DNA of 64,000 nucleotides from Demequina iriomotensis (lineage in GTDB: Bacteria > Actinomycetota > Actinomycetes > Actinomycetales > Demequinaceae), in contig NZ_BBME01000017.1 in assembly GCF_000971395.1 (NCBI RefSeq), forward strand, positions 91,942 to 155,941, read 5' to 3'. Each line of letters begins with the position of its first letter. The stretch's first letter is position 1. Below the pieces are notes generated by a model. It had not been told where the DNA came from. It saw only the letters and a program-made list of their open reading frames with translations, and searched no databases. Positions 24,940 through 33,112 of the stretch are shown here, piece after piece. The translations under genes were made by a program, and so were the position numbers.

Positions 24940-25722
24940 TCAGGCGCGGCGCGCCGCGTAGCGGCCGCTCGACGAGGTCAGCTCGACGGGCATGCCGTAG
25001 GTGCGCGACAGCGCCTCGGCGGTCAGGGTCTCGGCGAGCGGCCCCGCGGCGACGATCTGCCCGTCGCGCAGCAGCATCACGTGCGTGAACCCGACAGGGA
25101 TCTCCTCGACGTGGTGGGTCACCATGACGATCGCGGGCGAGCGATGGTCGCCCGCGAGCTCGGAGAGCGCGCCGAGCAGCTCCTCGCGGCCGCCGAGGTC
25201 GAGGCCCGCGGCGGGCTCGTCGAGCAGCAGCAGCTCCGGGTCCGGCATGAGCGCGCGCGCCACCTGGACGCGCTTGCGCTCGCCCTCGGACAGGGTCCCG
25301 AACTCGCGCTGCGCGAAGTCCGCCATGCCGAACGCCCACAGGAGCGCGTCGGCGCGGTCCTCGTCGAGGCCGTCGTAGTCCTCGTGCCAGCGTCCCGTCA
25401 CGCCGTGCGCGGCGGTCATCACCACGTTCCGCACCGTCTCGTGCGGCGGGATGCGGTCCGCGAGCGCGGCGCTCGACAGGCCCACGCGCACGCGCAGCTC
25501 GCGGGTGTCGGTCTCGCCGAGCTGCTCGCCCAGGACAGTGGCGCGGCCCGCGGTCGGGAACAGACGCGCCGCGGCGATCGACATCAGGGTCGTCTTCCCC
25601 GCGCCGTTCGGTCCCAGGACCACCCACCGGTCGCGATCCGACACCGTCCACGAGACGTCCCGCAGGATCTCGTTGTCACCACGGCGCACCCGCACGCCCT
25701 CGAAGCCGAGCACCTCAGTCAT
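24940..25722 (-). CDS. ABC transporter ATP-binding protein (YlmA-like)
   Basis: 260 residues, one nucleotide-binding domain: Walker A GPNGAGKTT, Q-loop region VGLSSAALADRIPP, signature LSEGERKRV, Walker B ELLLLDEPAAGLD and the switch His in VTHHVEEIP. No permease gene is adjacent. Stand-alone ATPases with this signature are common in actinomycetes and their partners are unknown. A TAGGCT box (25735-25730) is 7 nt before the ATG, and its first three bases are the stop codon of glgM. The Rrf2 gene follows 4 nt after the stop. Confidence 0.9.
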   Translation of the reverse strand: MTEVLGFEGVRVRRGDNEILRDVSWTVSDRDRWVVLGPNGAGKTTLMSIAAARLFPTAGRATVLGEQLGETDTRELRVRVGLSSAALADRIPPHETVRNVVMTAAHGVTGRWHEDYDGLDEDRADALLWAFGMADFAQREFGTLSEGERKRVQVARALMPDPELLLLDEPAAGLDLGGREELLGALSELAGDHRSPAIVMVTHHVEEIPVGFTHVMLLRDGQIVAAGPLAETLTAEALSRTYGMPVELTSSSGRYAARRA

Positions 25723-25732
25723 GGCGGCGAGC

Positions 25733-26935
25733 CTATCCAAGAATCGACCGGTAGACGCCCAACGTCCGCTCGCCGATCGCCTCCCACGAGAAGCTCTCGG
25801 CCGCGCGGGCGCGGCCGGCCTCGCCCATGGCGCGCGCCCGGGCGGGATCCGAGACCATGGCGGTGAGCGCGGCGGCGAGATCGGCCGCGAACCCCTCCGG
25901 GTCGAGCGGCGTGCCGGTGCCGTCCTGGACCTGGTCGATGGGGACCAGCGTGCCGGTCTCGCCGGGCACGACGACCTCGGGGATGCCCCCGGTCGCGGTC
26001 GCGACCACCGGCAGCCCCACCGCCATCGCCTCGAGGTTCACGATGCCCAGGGGCTCGTAGACGGACGGGCAGACGAAGGCCGTGCACGCGTCGAGCACCG
26101 CCACCAGCTCCGGGCGCGGCAGCATCTTCTCGATCCACACCACGCCGTCGCGCTGCTCCTGGAGGCGCGCGACCGCGCCGGAGACCTCGGCCGCGATCTC
26201 CTTGGTGTCGGGCGCGCCCGCGCACAGCACCACCTGGATGTCCTTCGGGAGCCGCTCGACCGCCTTGAGGAAGTACGGGAGGCCCTTCTGGCGCGTGATG
26301 CGGCCCACGAAGACGATCGCGGGACGGCTCGGGTCGATCCCGTGCTCGGCGACCACGGCATCGGCTGCGGCGCGCGCCGCATCGTCCGCCGGCGGGGCCC
26401 ACGAGGACACGTCGATGCCGTTGTGGACCACCTGCACCTTGCCCGGGTCGATCGCCGGGTAGCAGCGCAACACGTCCTGACGCATGCCCTCGCTGACCGC
26501 GATGACGGCGTCGGCGGCCTCGTACGCGGTCTTCTCGATCCAGCTGGAGACGCGGTACCCGCCTCCCAGCTGCTCGGCCTTCCATGGCCGCAGCGGCTCG
26601 AGCGAATGCGCGGAGAGGACGTGGGGGATCCCGTGGAGCCGTGCCGCCAGGTGGCCCGCCATGTTGGCGTACCAGGTGTGCGAGTGGACCAGGTCGGCGC
26701 CCTCGCACCCCTTCGCCATCGGGAGGTTGTGCGCGAGCACGTCGAGCGAGGCATCCCCGACGCCGCCGCCGAGAGCGTCGTAGCCGGTCACGCCCGGCTC
26801 GTCGCGCGGCCCGTCGAAGGCCCGGACCCGCACATCGAGGTGCGCGCGCAGCACTGCGGCGAGCTCCGTGACGTGGACTCCGGCGCCGCCGTAGATGTGG
26901 GGCGGGTACTCACGGGTGAGGATGTCGACGCGCAT
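25733..26935 (-). CDS. glgM: GT4 glycogen/maltosyl-phosphate synthase (GlgA/GlgM)
   Basis: 400 residues, GT-B fold, family GT4. N-terminal domain opens MRVDILTREYPPHIYGGAGVHV; the donor-site Lys and Glu lie in FVGRITRQKG and CPSVYEPLGIVNLEAMA. Actinomycete members next to glgC (Rv1212c type) make maltose-1-phosphate from ADP-glucose for GlgE-pathway alpha-glucan, though annotated as glycogen synthase. The divergent position to glgC matches this. Start ATG at 26935 has a minus-strand TAGCGT box 7 nt upstream. Whether glgE is present elsewhere would decide GlgM from GlgA. Confidence 0.9.
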   Translation of the reverse strand: MRVDILTREYPPHIYGGAGVHVTELAAVLRAHLDVRVRAFDGPRDEPGVTGYDALGGGVGDASLDVLAHNLPMAKGCEGADLVHSHTWYANMAGHLAARLHGIPHVLSAHSLEPLRPWKAEQLGGGYRVSSWIEKTAYEAADAVIAVSEGMRQDVLRCYPAIDPGKVQVVHNGIDVSSWAPPADDAARAAADAVVAEHGIDPSRPAIVFVGRITRQKGLPYFLKAVERLPKDIQVVLCAGAPDTKEIAAEVSGAVARLQEQRDGVVWIEKMLPRPELVAVLDACTAFVCPSVYEPLGIVNLEAMAVGLPVVATATGGIPEVVVPGETGTLVPIDQVQDGTGTPLDPEGFAADLAAALTAMVSDPARARAMGEAGRARAAESFSWEAIGERTLGVYRSILG

Positions 26936-27006
26936 GTCCCCCACGCTAGCGGCTCGCCTCGTCGCGGGCGCCTGCACCCGCCAGCGCCGACGGAGATCCC
27001 GGTCCG

Positions 27007-27035
27007 GTACGGCGCGCGCGGTAGACGCGCCGTAC
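27007..27035. promoter_or_regulatory. Inverted repeat between glgM and glgC
   Basis: GTACGGCGCG (27007-27016) and CGCGCCGTAC (27026-27035) form perfect 10-bp arms around a 9-nt spacer. It may be an operator or a transcript stem; function unknown. Confidence 0.4.
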
Positions 27036-27140
27036 GCCATCCGTGGGCTTGTGCGCCGGAGCAGACCAACGTCCCCGCGGGCGGGCGGGGCCACGGCGGA
27101 CGATGCACGGGTCGCCTCCACCTTCCGACCCGGGACCGCC

Positions 27141-27344
27141 ATGACCTCTCCTTCGCTCGGGCAAGCCGCCGCCGTGCGGCCGTCCTGCGCCGCATCGTCG
27201 CGGGTCACCCTGGCCGAGGCCCGCGACGCGACCGCCCGTGCGTTCTGCGCCGCCCTCATCGCGCGCGAACGGTCGCGTGCGGCGCTCGAGCGGCTGGACG
27301 AGGCGCTCTCCCGCTGGAGCGCTGCGGCCCCTGAAACTCCCTGA
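27141..27344 (+). CDS. Possible small helical protein
   Basis: 67 residues starting at ATG 27141. The second half is a continuous amphipathic helix (VTLAEARDATARAFCAALIA then ERSRAALERLDEALSRW). Third codon positions are mostly G or C, in keeping with coding sequence, but there is no clear ribosome site and no family was recognised. It ends 35 nt before glgC. Confidence 0.35.
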   Translation: MTSPSLGQAAAVRPSCAASSRVTLAEARDATARAFCAALIARERSRAALERLDEALSRWSAAAPETP

Positions 27345-27379
27345 TACGCGCGGGGACCGATATCGCCTAGGCTGGACAT

Positions 27380-28621
27380 ATGTCAGCGCCGAAAGTTCTC
27401 GCCATCGTCCTTGCAGGAGGTGAGGGCAAGCGTCTGATGCCCCTCACCGCGTCCCGCGCGAAGCCCGCGGTGCCCTTCGGGGGCACGTACCGGCTCATCG
27501 ACTTCGCGCTGAGCAACCTGGTGAACTCCGGGTACCTCCACGTGGTGGTGCTGACCCAGTACAAGTCGCACTCGCTCGACCGTCACATCGCCCGCACGTG
27601 GCGCATGTCGCCGCTGCTGGGCAACTATGTGGCCCCGGTCCCCGCGCAGCAGCGCCGCGGCCCGCACTGGTACCTCGGCAGCGCCGACGCGATCTATCAG
27701 ACCGTCAACATCATCGAGGACGAGCAGCCCGACATCGTCGTGATCGTCGGCGCGGACCACGTCTACCGGATGGACTTCTCGCAGATGGTCGACGCCCACA
27801 TCGCGTCGGGCGCCGAGTTCTCCGTGGCAGGCATCCGCCAGCCGATCGGCCTCGCGGACCAGTTCGGCGTCATCGACGTCGACCCGGCGAGCCCCGACCG
27901 CATCCGCGCGTTCCTCGAGAAGCCCAAGGACCCCGACGGCCTGCCGGACAGCCCCGGCGAGATCCTCGCCTCGATGGGCAACTACGTCGCGAACGCCGAT
28001 GCTCTGCTCGAGGCGCTCACGGCGGACGCCGACAACCCGTCGTCGAAGCACGACATGGGCGGCGACATCGTGCCCTACTTCGTCGACAAGGGCACGTGCG
28101 GGTTCTACGACTTCATCCGCAACGACGTCCCCGGCTCGACCGACCGCGACCGCGACTACTGGCGCGACGTGGGAACGCTCGACATGTACTTCGACGCCCA
28201 CATGGACCTCATCGCGGTCCAGCCGGTCTTCAACGTCTACAACGACAAGTGGCCGCTGCACCAGGGCCTGGTCACGCATCCGCCGGCCAAGTTCATCCAC
28301 TCCGAGGAGGGTCGCCTGGGCCACGCCGCCGACTCGATCGTCTCGCCCGGGGTGATCGTCTCCGGCGCGACCGTCACCGGCTCGGTGCTCTCGCCCGGCG
28401 TGCGCCTGCACTCGTGGTCGACGGTGTCCGACTCGGTGCTGCTCGACGGCGTCCAGGTCAACCGCCACGCCCAGGTCCACCGTGCCATCCTCGACAAGAA
28501 CGTCGTGGTCGAGGAGGGCGCCCGCGTCGGCATCGACCGCGAGTCCGATCTCGCGCGCGGGTTCACGGTCACCGAGACGGGCATCACCGTCGTGGCGAAG
28601 GGGACGGTCGTCACCCGATGA
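27380..28621 (+). CDS. glgC: Glucose-1-phosphate adenylyltransferase
   Basis: 413-residue enzyme that makes ADP-glucose from glucose-1-phosphate and ATP, the first committed step of glycogen or alpha-glucan synthesis. N-terminal nucleotidyltransferase domain with [13 protein letters not shown] (GGEGKR at 13-18) and [16 protein letters not shown] and the YWRDVGTLD substrate loop, then a left-handed beta-helix. TAGGCT at 27368-27373 stands 6 nt before the ATG. The end overlaps serB as ATGA. Confidence 0.97.
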   Translation: MSAPKVLAIVLAGGEGKRLMPLTASRAKPAVPFGGTYRLIDFALSNLVNSGYLHVVVLTQYKSHSLDRHIARTWRMSPLLGNYVAPVPAQQRRGPHWYLGSADAIYQTVNIIEDEQPDIVVIVGADHVYRMDFSQMVDAHIASGAEFSVAGIRQPIGLADQFGVIDVDPASPDRIRAFLEKPKDPDGLPDSPGEILASMGNYVANADALLEALTADADNPSSKHDMGGDIVPYFVDKGTCGFYDFIRNDVPGSTDRDRDYWRDVGTLDMYFDAHMDLIAVQPVFNVYNDKWPLHQGLVTHPPAKFIHSEEGRLGHAADSIVSPGVIVSGATVTGSVLSPGVRLHSWSTVSDSVLLDGVQVNRHAQVHRAILDKNVVVEEGARVGIDRESDLARGFTVTETGITVVAKGTVVTR

Positions 28622-29250
28622 GGCTGTGCGTCCTCGACGTCGATTCCACCCTGATCACCGCCGAGGTCATCGAGCTGATCGCCGCCCGTGCGGGCACGCG
28701 CGCGCTGGTCGCGGCGATCACCGAGCGTGCGATGCAGGGCGAGCTCGACTTCTCCGCGTCCCTCAAGGAGCGCGTCGCCACGCTCGCCGGCGTGCCCGAC
28801 ACCGTGTTCGCGGACGTGCGCGCCGAGGTGGAGTTCACCCCCGGCGTGCGCGAGCTCATCGCCGGGCTCCAGGCCGAGGGGTGGGAGGTCGCGCTGGTCT
28901 CCGGCGGCTTCGAGGAGATCGTCGCATCGCTCGCCTCGGAGCTCGGGATCACGCGCTTCCGGGCCAACCGGCTCGAGGTCGCCGACGGACGGCTCACCGG
29001 ACGCACCATCGGCCCCGTGATCGACCGCGCCGCCAAGGCGGAGGCGTTGCGCGAGTTCGCGGCCGAGGTCGGGTGCGCGCTGGAGGACGCCGTCGCGATC
29101 GGCGACGGCGCGAACGACCTGGACATGATGGCCGTCGCCGGGCTGGGCATCGCGTGGCACGCCAAGCCGATCGTCCAGGCGCAGGCCGACGTCGCGCTCA
29201 ACGGGCCCAGCCTCGCGGAGTCGCTGCCGCTCATCCTCGCGCGCGGCTGA
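28618..29250 (+). CDS. serB: Phosphoserine phosphatase
   Basis: 210-residue HAD-family enzyme for the last step of serine synthesis. Nucleophile motif LDVDSTLI (Asp7, Asp9), small helical cap with Glu (TAEVIELIA), motif [11 protein letters not shown], motif III Lys in RAAKAEAL, motif [13 protein letters not shown]. No N-terminal ACT domains, so this is the short form. Its ATG at 28618 overlaps the glgC stop by 4 bp; the coupling with glgC has no obvious metabolic reason. Confidence 0.92.
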   Translation: MRLCVLDVDSTLITAEVIELIAARAGTRALVAAITERAMQGELDFSASLKERVATLAGVPDTVFADVRAEVEFTPGVRELIAGLQAEGWEVALVSGGFEEIVASLASELGITRFRANRLEVADGRLTGRTIGPVIDRAAKAEALREFAAEVGCALEDAVAIGDGANDLDMMAVAGLGIAWHAKPIVQAQADVALNGPSLAESLPLILARG

Positions 29251-29264
29251 GCCGGCCGCGCCGG

Positions 29265-30206
29265 TCAGGCGAGGCGCGCCCGGGCGGCGAGCGCCATGAT
29301 CGCGAACGCCTGCGCCTCGGCGCTCGTGCCGACGGCATCGAAGGATGGCGCGCCGCACACCTCGCGCACGAACCCTTGCGGGTCGACGTGGGCGAGCGCC
29401 GCGTCCGTCCAGCGCGCCGCATCGTCCGCATAGGACGCGGGCAGCCAGCCGTCGGCGACGCCGGTGAACGCCGCGTATGCCAGCATGAGGCCCGCGCAGC
29501 CGTCCGTGAACGTCGCCGGGTCGTCGAGCACGTCGTGGAAGCGGCCGTCCGCGGTCTCATGCGCCGCACAGGCGTCGAGCAGCGCCCGCGTCTCGGCCTG
29601 CCAGCGCTCCCGCACGGTCTCGGCGTCGACGCCGAGGTGGAGCGCACGCGCCATGCCGGCCGCGACCCAGCCGTTGCCGCTCGCCCAGAAGGCGTCGCGC
29701 GCGAAGGACCGGGAAGCCATGTCGAAGCGGTGGCGGTAGAGCCCCGTCTCGGCGTCCCACAGCTGCTCGCGATGCATGCGGTACTGCATATCGGCGGGCG
29801 CGAGGTCGCCGGACGCGACCAGTGCGGGAACCACCATGTAGACGGAGTCGGCCCAGACCTCGGCCGAGCCCTTGAGGTGGTGGAGCACGCCCCAGTCGTC
29901 GCGCGGCGAGTAGCGCAGGAGCCACCAGCGCTGGCGCTGCGCCGCATCGTGCTCGCCGACCGCGAGCGCGGCCTCGAGGAGGGAGCCGGAGTTGACCGCT
30001 CCCGCATCGTCCATCCCGCCGAGCTGGCCGTCGGCGTCCTGCCGTGCGATCGCGTCGCGCACGAGCAGGCGCGCAAGGTCGAGGTCGCCGGAGTCGAGCG
30101 CGGCATGACTCGCGACGCCCTGCTCCCAGGCGAAGCGCTGCATCGACAGCAGGGCGCGCCATAGCGACGCGGTGTCGGCGCCGGACCCGGGAAGGGCGGT
30201 GCTCAC
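29265..30206 (-). CDS. Glycoside hydrolase family 88/105-like protein
   Basis: 313 residues, (alpha/alpha)6-barrel pattern: ADSVYMVVPALVASG and the family's FWASGNGWVAAGMARAL segment. GH88/GH105 enzymes hydrate unsaturated uronic acids released by polysaccharide lyases (YteR, unsaturated rhamnogalacturonyl hydrolase). The GTG at 30206 overlaps the stop of the phosphatase gene as GTGA, so it is the last gene of the fabG operon, an unexpected place for a sugar enzyme. A longer upstream frame exists but only codes for the shadow of the phosphatase gene. Two dispersed-motif copies (29419, 30004). Confidence 0.75.
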   Translation of the reverse strand: MSTALPGSGADTASLWRALLSMQRFAWEQGVASHAALDSGDLDLARLLVRDAIARQDADGQLGGMDDAGAVNSGSLLEAALAVGEHDAAQRQRWWLLRYSPRDDWGVLHHLKGSAEVWADSVYMVVPALVASGDLAPADMQYRMHREQLWDAETGLYRHRFDMASRSFARDAFWASGNGWVAAGMARALHLGVDAETVRERWQAETRALLDACAAHETADGRFHDVLDDPATFTDGCAGLMLAYAAFTGVADGWLPASYADDAARWTDAALAHVDPQGFVREVCGAPSFDAVGTSAEAQAFAIMALAARARLA

Positions 30207-30715
30207 TCCTCGACGTCGCGGCCCGACAGGACCGAGACGAGGCGGCCGCAGCGCGATGTGATCTCGGTCCACGGGCAGTCGAACTCGAGGACCGCGGCCG
30301 TGGCGGTCGGCAGGCCGTGGGCGACCCGCTGAAGCGCGGTCTTGTCCGAGCCCGCGCCCGCGAGGTGCGCGGCGGCGGCGGACGACGTGGGCTCGTGGCC
30401 GACGACCACAACCGTCTCCGCGTCTCCAGCGTCGCGCAGGACCTCGAGGAGGCCGGCGACGTGGGTCTCGTAGAGCTCGTCGTCGAGGCGCGTCTCGCAC
30501 TCGCCGAGCGCGGTCGACATGAGCTTCCAGGTCTGCTGCGTGCGGACCGCGGGCGACACGAGCGCGAGCTGGGGCTCCAGCCCCGCCTCGGCGATCACCT
30601 GGCCGAGCCGGGTGGAGGCCTTGCGACCGATGAGCTCGAGAGCGCGGTCGGTGTCCTGGAGACCGGCCGCGGGGGCCTCGGCCTTGGCGTGGCGGGCGAG
30701 GATCAGCGTAGGCAC
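30203..30715 (-). CDS. SixA-like histidine phosphatase
   Basis: 170 residues of the histidine phosphatase superfamily: LILARHAKAEAP (RHG-type motif, catalytic His8 or His9 region), conserved Arg in SPAVRTQQTW and the second His in VVVGHEPTS. SixA proteins remove phosphate from phospho-histidine or other small phospho-compounds. Start GTG at 30715, 4 nt after the fabI stop, so it is cotranscribed with fabG-fabI, a common order in Micrococcales. Confidence 0.88.
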   Translation of the reverse strand: MPTLILARHAKAEAPAAGLQDTDRALELIGRKASTRLGQVIAEAGLEPQLALVSPAVRTQQTWKLMSTALGECETRLDDELYETHVAGLLEVLRDAGDAETVVVVGHEPTSSAAAAHLAGAGSDKTALQRVAHGLPTATAAVLEFDCPWTEITSRCGRLVSVLSGRDVEE

Positions 30716-30719
30716 GGTG

Positions 30720-31487
30720 TCACTGTCCCATAGCGTGCACGCCGCCGTCCACGTGGATCATCTCGCCGGTCGTGGCCGGGAACCAGTCCGAGAGCAGGGC
30801 CGTCACGGTGCGCGCGGTGGGCACGGTGTCCTCGGAGTCCCAGCCGAGCGGGGCACGCGCTGACCAGCCGCCCTCCATCTGGTCGAAGCCGGGGATGTGA
30901 CGCGCGGCGGTGGTCTTGAGCGGTCCGGCCGAGACCACGTTGCAGCGGATCCCCTGCGGGCCGAGGTCGCGCGCGACGTACCGGTTGACGGCCTCGAAGG
31001 CGGCCTTGGCGACGCCCATCCAGTCGTAGACCGGCCACGCGTAGCGACCGTCGAACGTGAGGCCCACGATCGAGCCGCCGTTCTCCATCAGCTGCGCGGT
31101 CGCCTGCGCGAGCGCCTTGAGCGAGTAGGCGGAGATGTGGATCGCGGTCGACACGTCCTCCCACTCACCCGCCATGAAGTTGCCGCCCATGACGGACTGC
31201 GGCGCGAAGCCGATGGAGTGCACCACGCCGTCGAGCGTCGGGACGTGCTCGCGGACCTTGTCGGCGAGCGACGCGAGGTGCTCGGGGTCGGTCACGTCGA
31301 GCTCGACCACCTTCGCCTCGACGGGGAGGCGGCGGCCCATGGCCTGCGTGATCTTGAGCGAACGGCCCACGCCCGTGAGGACGACGGTCGCGCCCTGCTC
31401 CTGGCACAGCCGCGCCACCTCGAACGCGATCGAGCCCTCGGTGAGGACGCCTGTGACGAGGATGTTCTTGCCTTCGAGAATGCCCAT
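30720..31487 (-). CDS. fabI: Enoyl-ACP reductase (InhA/FabI)
   Basis: 255-residue NADH-dependent reductase for the last step of the fatty acid elongation cycle. Cofactor loop GVLTEGSIAFEVA, substrate residues Tyr154 and Lys161 (YDWMGVAKAA), and the substrate loop AARHIPGFDQMEGGW, all as in InhA. AGGAG lies 5 nt before the ATG. It follows fabG after 25 nt on the same strand, the classical fabG-inhA pair. Confidence 0.96.
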   Translation of the reverse strand: MGILEGKNILVTGVLTEGSIAFEVARLCQEQGATVVLTGVGRSLKITQAMGRRLPVEAKVVELDVTDPEHLASLADKVREHVPTLDGVVHSIGFAPQSVMGGNFMAGEWEDVSTAIHISAYSLKALAQATAQLMENGGSIVGLTFDGRYAWPVYDWMGVAKAAFEAVNRYVARDLGPQGIRCNVVSAGPLKTTAARHIPGFDQMEGGWSARAPLGWDSEDTVPTARTVTALLSDWFPATTGEMIHVDGGVHAMGQ

Positions 31488-31512
31488 AGCTGCTCCTAGC
31501 GGATGAAGGGTG

Positions 31513-32220
31513 TCAGTGGCCCATGCCGAGGCCGCCGTCGACGGGCAGCACCGCGCCCGTGACGTAGCCCGCGGCGTCGGAGCCCAGGTAGACGGCGGCG
31601 GCGGCGACCTCGGCGGTGGCGCCGAAGCGCTTCGCGGGGATGGTCGCCGAGTACTGCTTGACGGTGTCGTCGGGCAGCTCCGCGGTCATGTCCGTGGTGA
31701 TGAAGCCCGGCGCGATGACGTTGGCGGTGATGCCGCGCGCGCCGACCTCGCGGGTGATCGAGCGTGCCATGCCGACGAGGGCGGACTTGGACGACGAATA
31801 GTTGACCTGACCCGGGTTGCCCATGAGGCCCACGACGGAGCCGATGAGGACGATGCGCCCGTACTTCTCGCGCATCATCGAGTTGACCGCGCGACGCACG
31901 CAGCGGAACGTGCCGGTGAGGTTGACGTCGATGACGTTCTCGAAGTCCTCGTCGCTCATGCGCATGAGCAGGCCGTCCTTGGTGATGCCGGCGTTGGCGA
32001 CGAGCACGCGCACCCTGCCGTGCTGAGCCTCGAGCTCGTCGAAGGCGGCGTTGACGGCGTCCGTGTCGGTGATGTCCGCGATCGCGCCGGTCACTCCTGC
32101 GGGGAGGTCGCCTCCGCGGTAGATCGTGGACACGGTGTCGCCGTTGGCCACGAAGGCCTCGGCGATGGCACGGCCGATGCCGCGCGCGGCACCGGTGACG
32201 AGGACGTGGCGGGGGGTCAT
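31513..32220 (-). CDS. fabG: 3-oxoacyl-ACP reductase FabG
   Basis: 235-residue SDR enzyme reducing beta-ketoacyl-ACP. Cofactor motif VTGAARGIGRA, NAG at about 76-78, catalytic Ser128, Tyr141 and Lys145 (VNYSSSKSALVG). It pairs with fabI downstream. The ATG at 32220 lies 7 nt after a minus-strand TAGCGT box; an in-frame GTG at 32229 would overlap that box, so 32220 is the likelier start. A motif copy at 31848-31856 encodes Arg-Ile-Val. Confidence 0.95.
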   Translation of the reverse strand: MTPRHVLVTGAARGIGRAIAEAFVANGDTVSTIYRGGDLPAGVTGAIADITDTDAVNAAFDELEAQHGRVRVLVANAGITKDGLLMRMSDEDFENVIDVNLTGTFRCVRRAVNSMMREKYGRIVLIGSVVGLMGNPGQVNYSSSKSALVGMARSITREVGARGITANVIAPGFITTDMTAELPDDTVKQYSATIPAKRFGATAEVAAAAVYLGSDAAGYVTGAVLPVDGGLGMGH

Positions 32221-32281
32221 GGGGGCCACGCTAGCGGAGGCCGAGTCCGAAGCGCGAAAGCGCGACCACTAGCATCGTCGG

Positions 32282-33112
32282 GTGACCTCGCCCTCCGCCG
32301 CCTCGCGCGTCCTGCGCGTGGTCGCGATCGTCCTGGTCGCGCTGGTGATGTCCGCCGTCGCGGTGCGTGCGGGGTTCTGGCAGCACGGCCGGCACGTGGT
32401 GCGGGCGGACGCGATCGCGCTCTACGAGGCGAACGCCGAGGCCTCCCCGGTGCCGCTGGCCGCGGCGGTGCCCGAGGGCGAGCCGGTCGGCGATGCCGAA
32501 TGGTCGCGCGCGACCGTCGAGGGCCGGTTCGAGCAGGGCTCCACCACGCTGCTGCGCAACCGCCCGGTCGACCGCGAGCGCACCTGGCACATCCTGGCCT
32601 GGTTCGACACCGACGACGGTCGCTCGCTCATGGTGGACGCGGGCTGGGTGCCCATCCCCGACAGCGGCGACCCGGCCGACGTGGTGCCGGAGCTCCCGTC
32701 CGGCGACGTGACGCTCACCGTGGTGCTGCGTGCGGCCGAGCCCGACGACGGCAAGCGCGACGACGGCGCGTCCCGCATCACCCCGGCCCAGATGCCCGAG
32801 CCGTCCGCGGCTCCGATCGACGGCTACGGCATGGTGCGCGAGATCTGCGACGCCTCGGGCTGCGTCGAGGCGCTCGGGTCACCGGTGCCGCTCCCCCACC
32901 TCTCGCTGGGCTCGCACCTCGCGTATACGTGGCAGTGGTTCGGCTTCGCCGTGATCGCACCCATCGGCGGGGTGCTGCTCGCGCGCCGCGACTGGCAGCT
33001 CACCGGCGAGGCCGGGGACGATGCGCCCGCCCCGACCCGCGCATCGTCCCCGCCGAAGGCGCCGCGGCGTCGCCGCCAGCCCTCGGACGAGGAGATCGAG
33101 GACGCGCTCTAG
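32282..33112 (+). CDS. SURF1-family cytochrome oxidase biogenesis protein
   Basis: 276 residues. TM helices at about 9-30 and 220-240 flank an external domain with LLRNRPVDRERTWHIL and VDAGWVPIP, the SURF1 pattern. SURF1 proteins help insert heme a into cytochrome c oxidase, which fits with ctaA further along. The tail is disordered (KAPRRRRQPSDEE). GTG start with TAGCAT 6 nt upstream (32270-32275). Two dispersed-motif copies in opposite orientation (33016 and 33041) lie in the tail-coding part. The TAG stop shares the CTAG palindrome with the convergent glycosyltransferase gene. Confidence 0.88.
   Translation: MTSPSAASRVLRVVAIVLVALVMSAVAVRAGFWQHGRHVVRADAIALYEANAEASPVPLAAAVPEGEPVGDAEWSRATVEGRFEQGSTTLLRNRPVDRERTWHILAWFDTDDGRSLMVDAGWVPIPDSGDPADVVPELPSGDVTLTVVLRAAEPDDGKRDDGASRITPAQMPEPSAAPIDGYGMVREICDASGCVEALGSPVPLPHLSLGSHLAYTWQWFGFAVIAPIGGVLLARRDWQLTGEAGDDAPAPTRASSPPKAPRRRRQPSDEEIEDAL

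Larger units (their letters stand above)
26936..27379. other. 444-bp divergent region between glgM and glgC
   Basis: Holds the leaderless -10 box of glgM on one side, the TAGGCT box of glgC (27368-27373) on the other, a 10-bp inverted repeat at 27007-27035, one dispersed-motif copy (27098-27106) and a possible small gene at 27141-27344. The rest shows nothing recognisable. Confidence 0.6.

Noticed and set aside
27598..28617. N-terminal extension of more than 300 codons on the serB frame
   Set aside because: It runs inside glgC in another frame; the family begins at the ATG at 28618.
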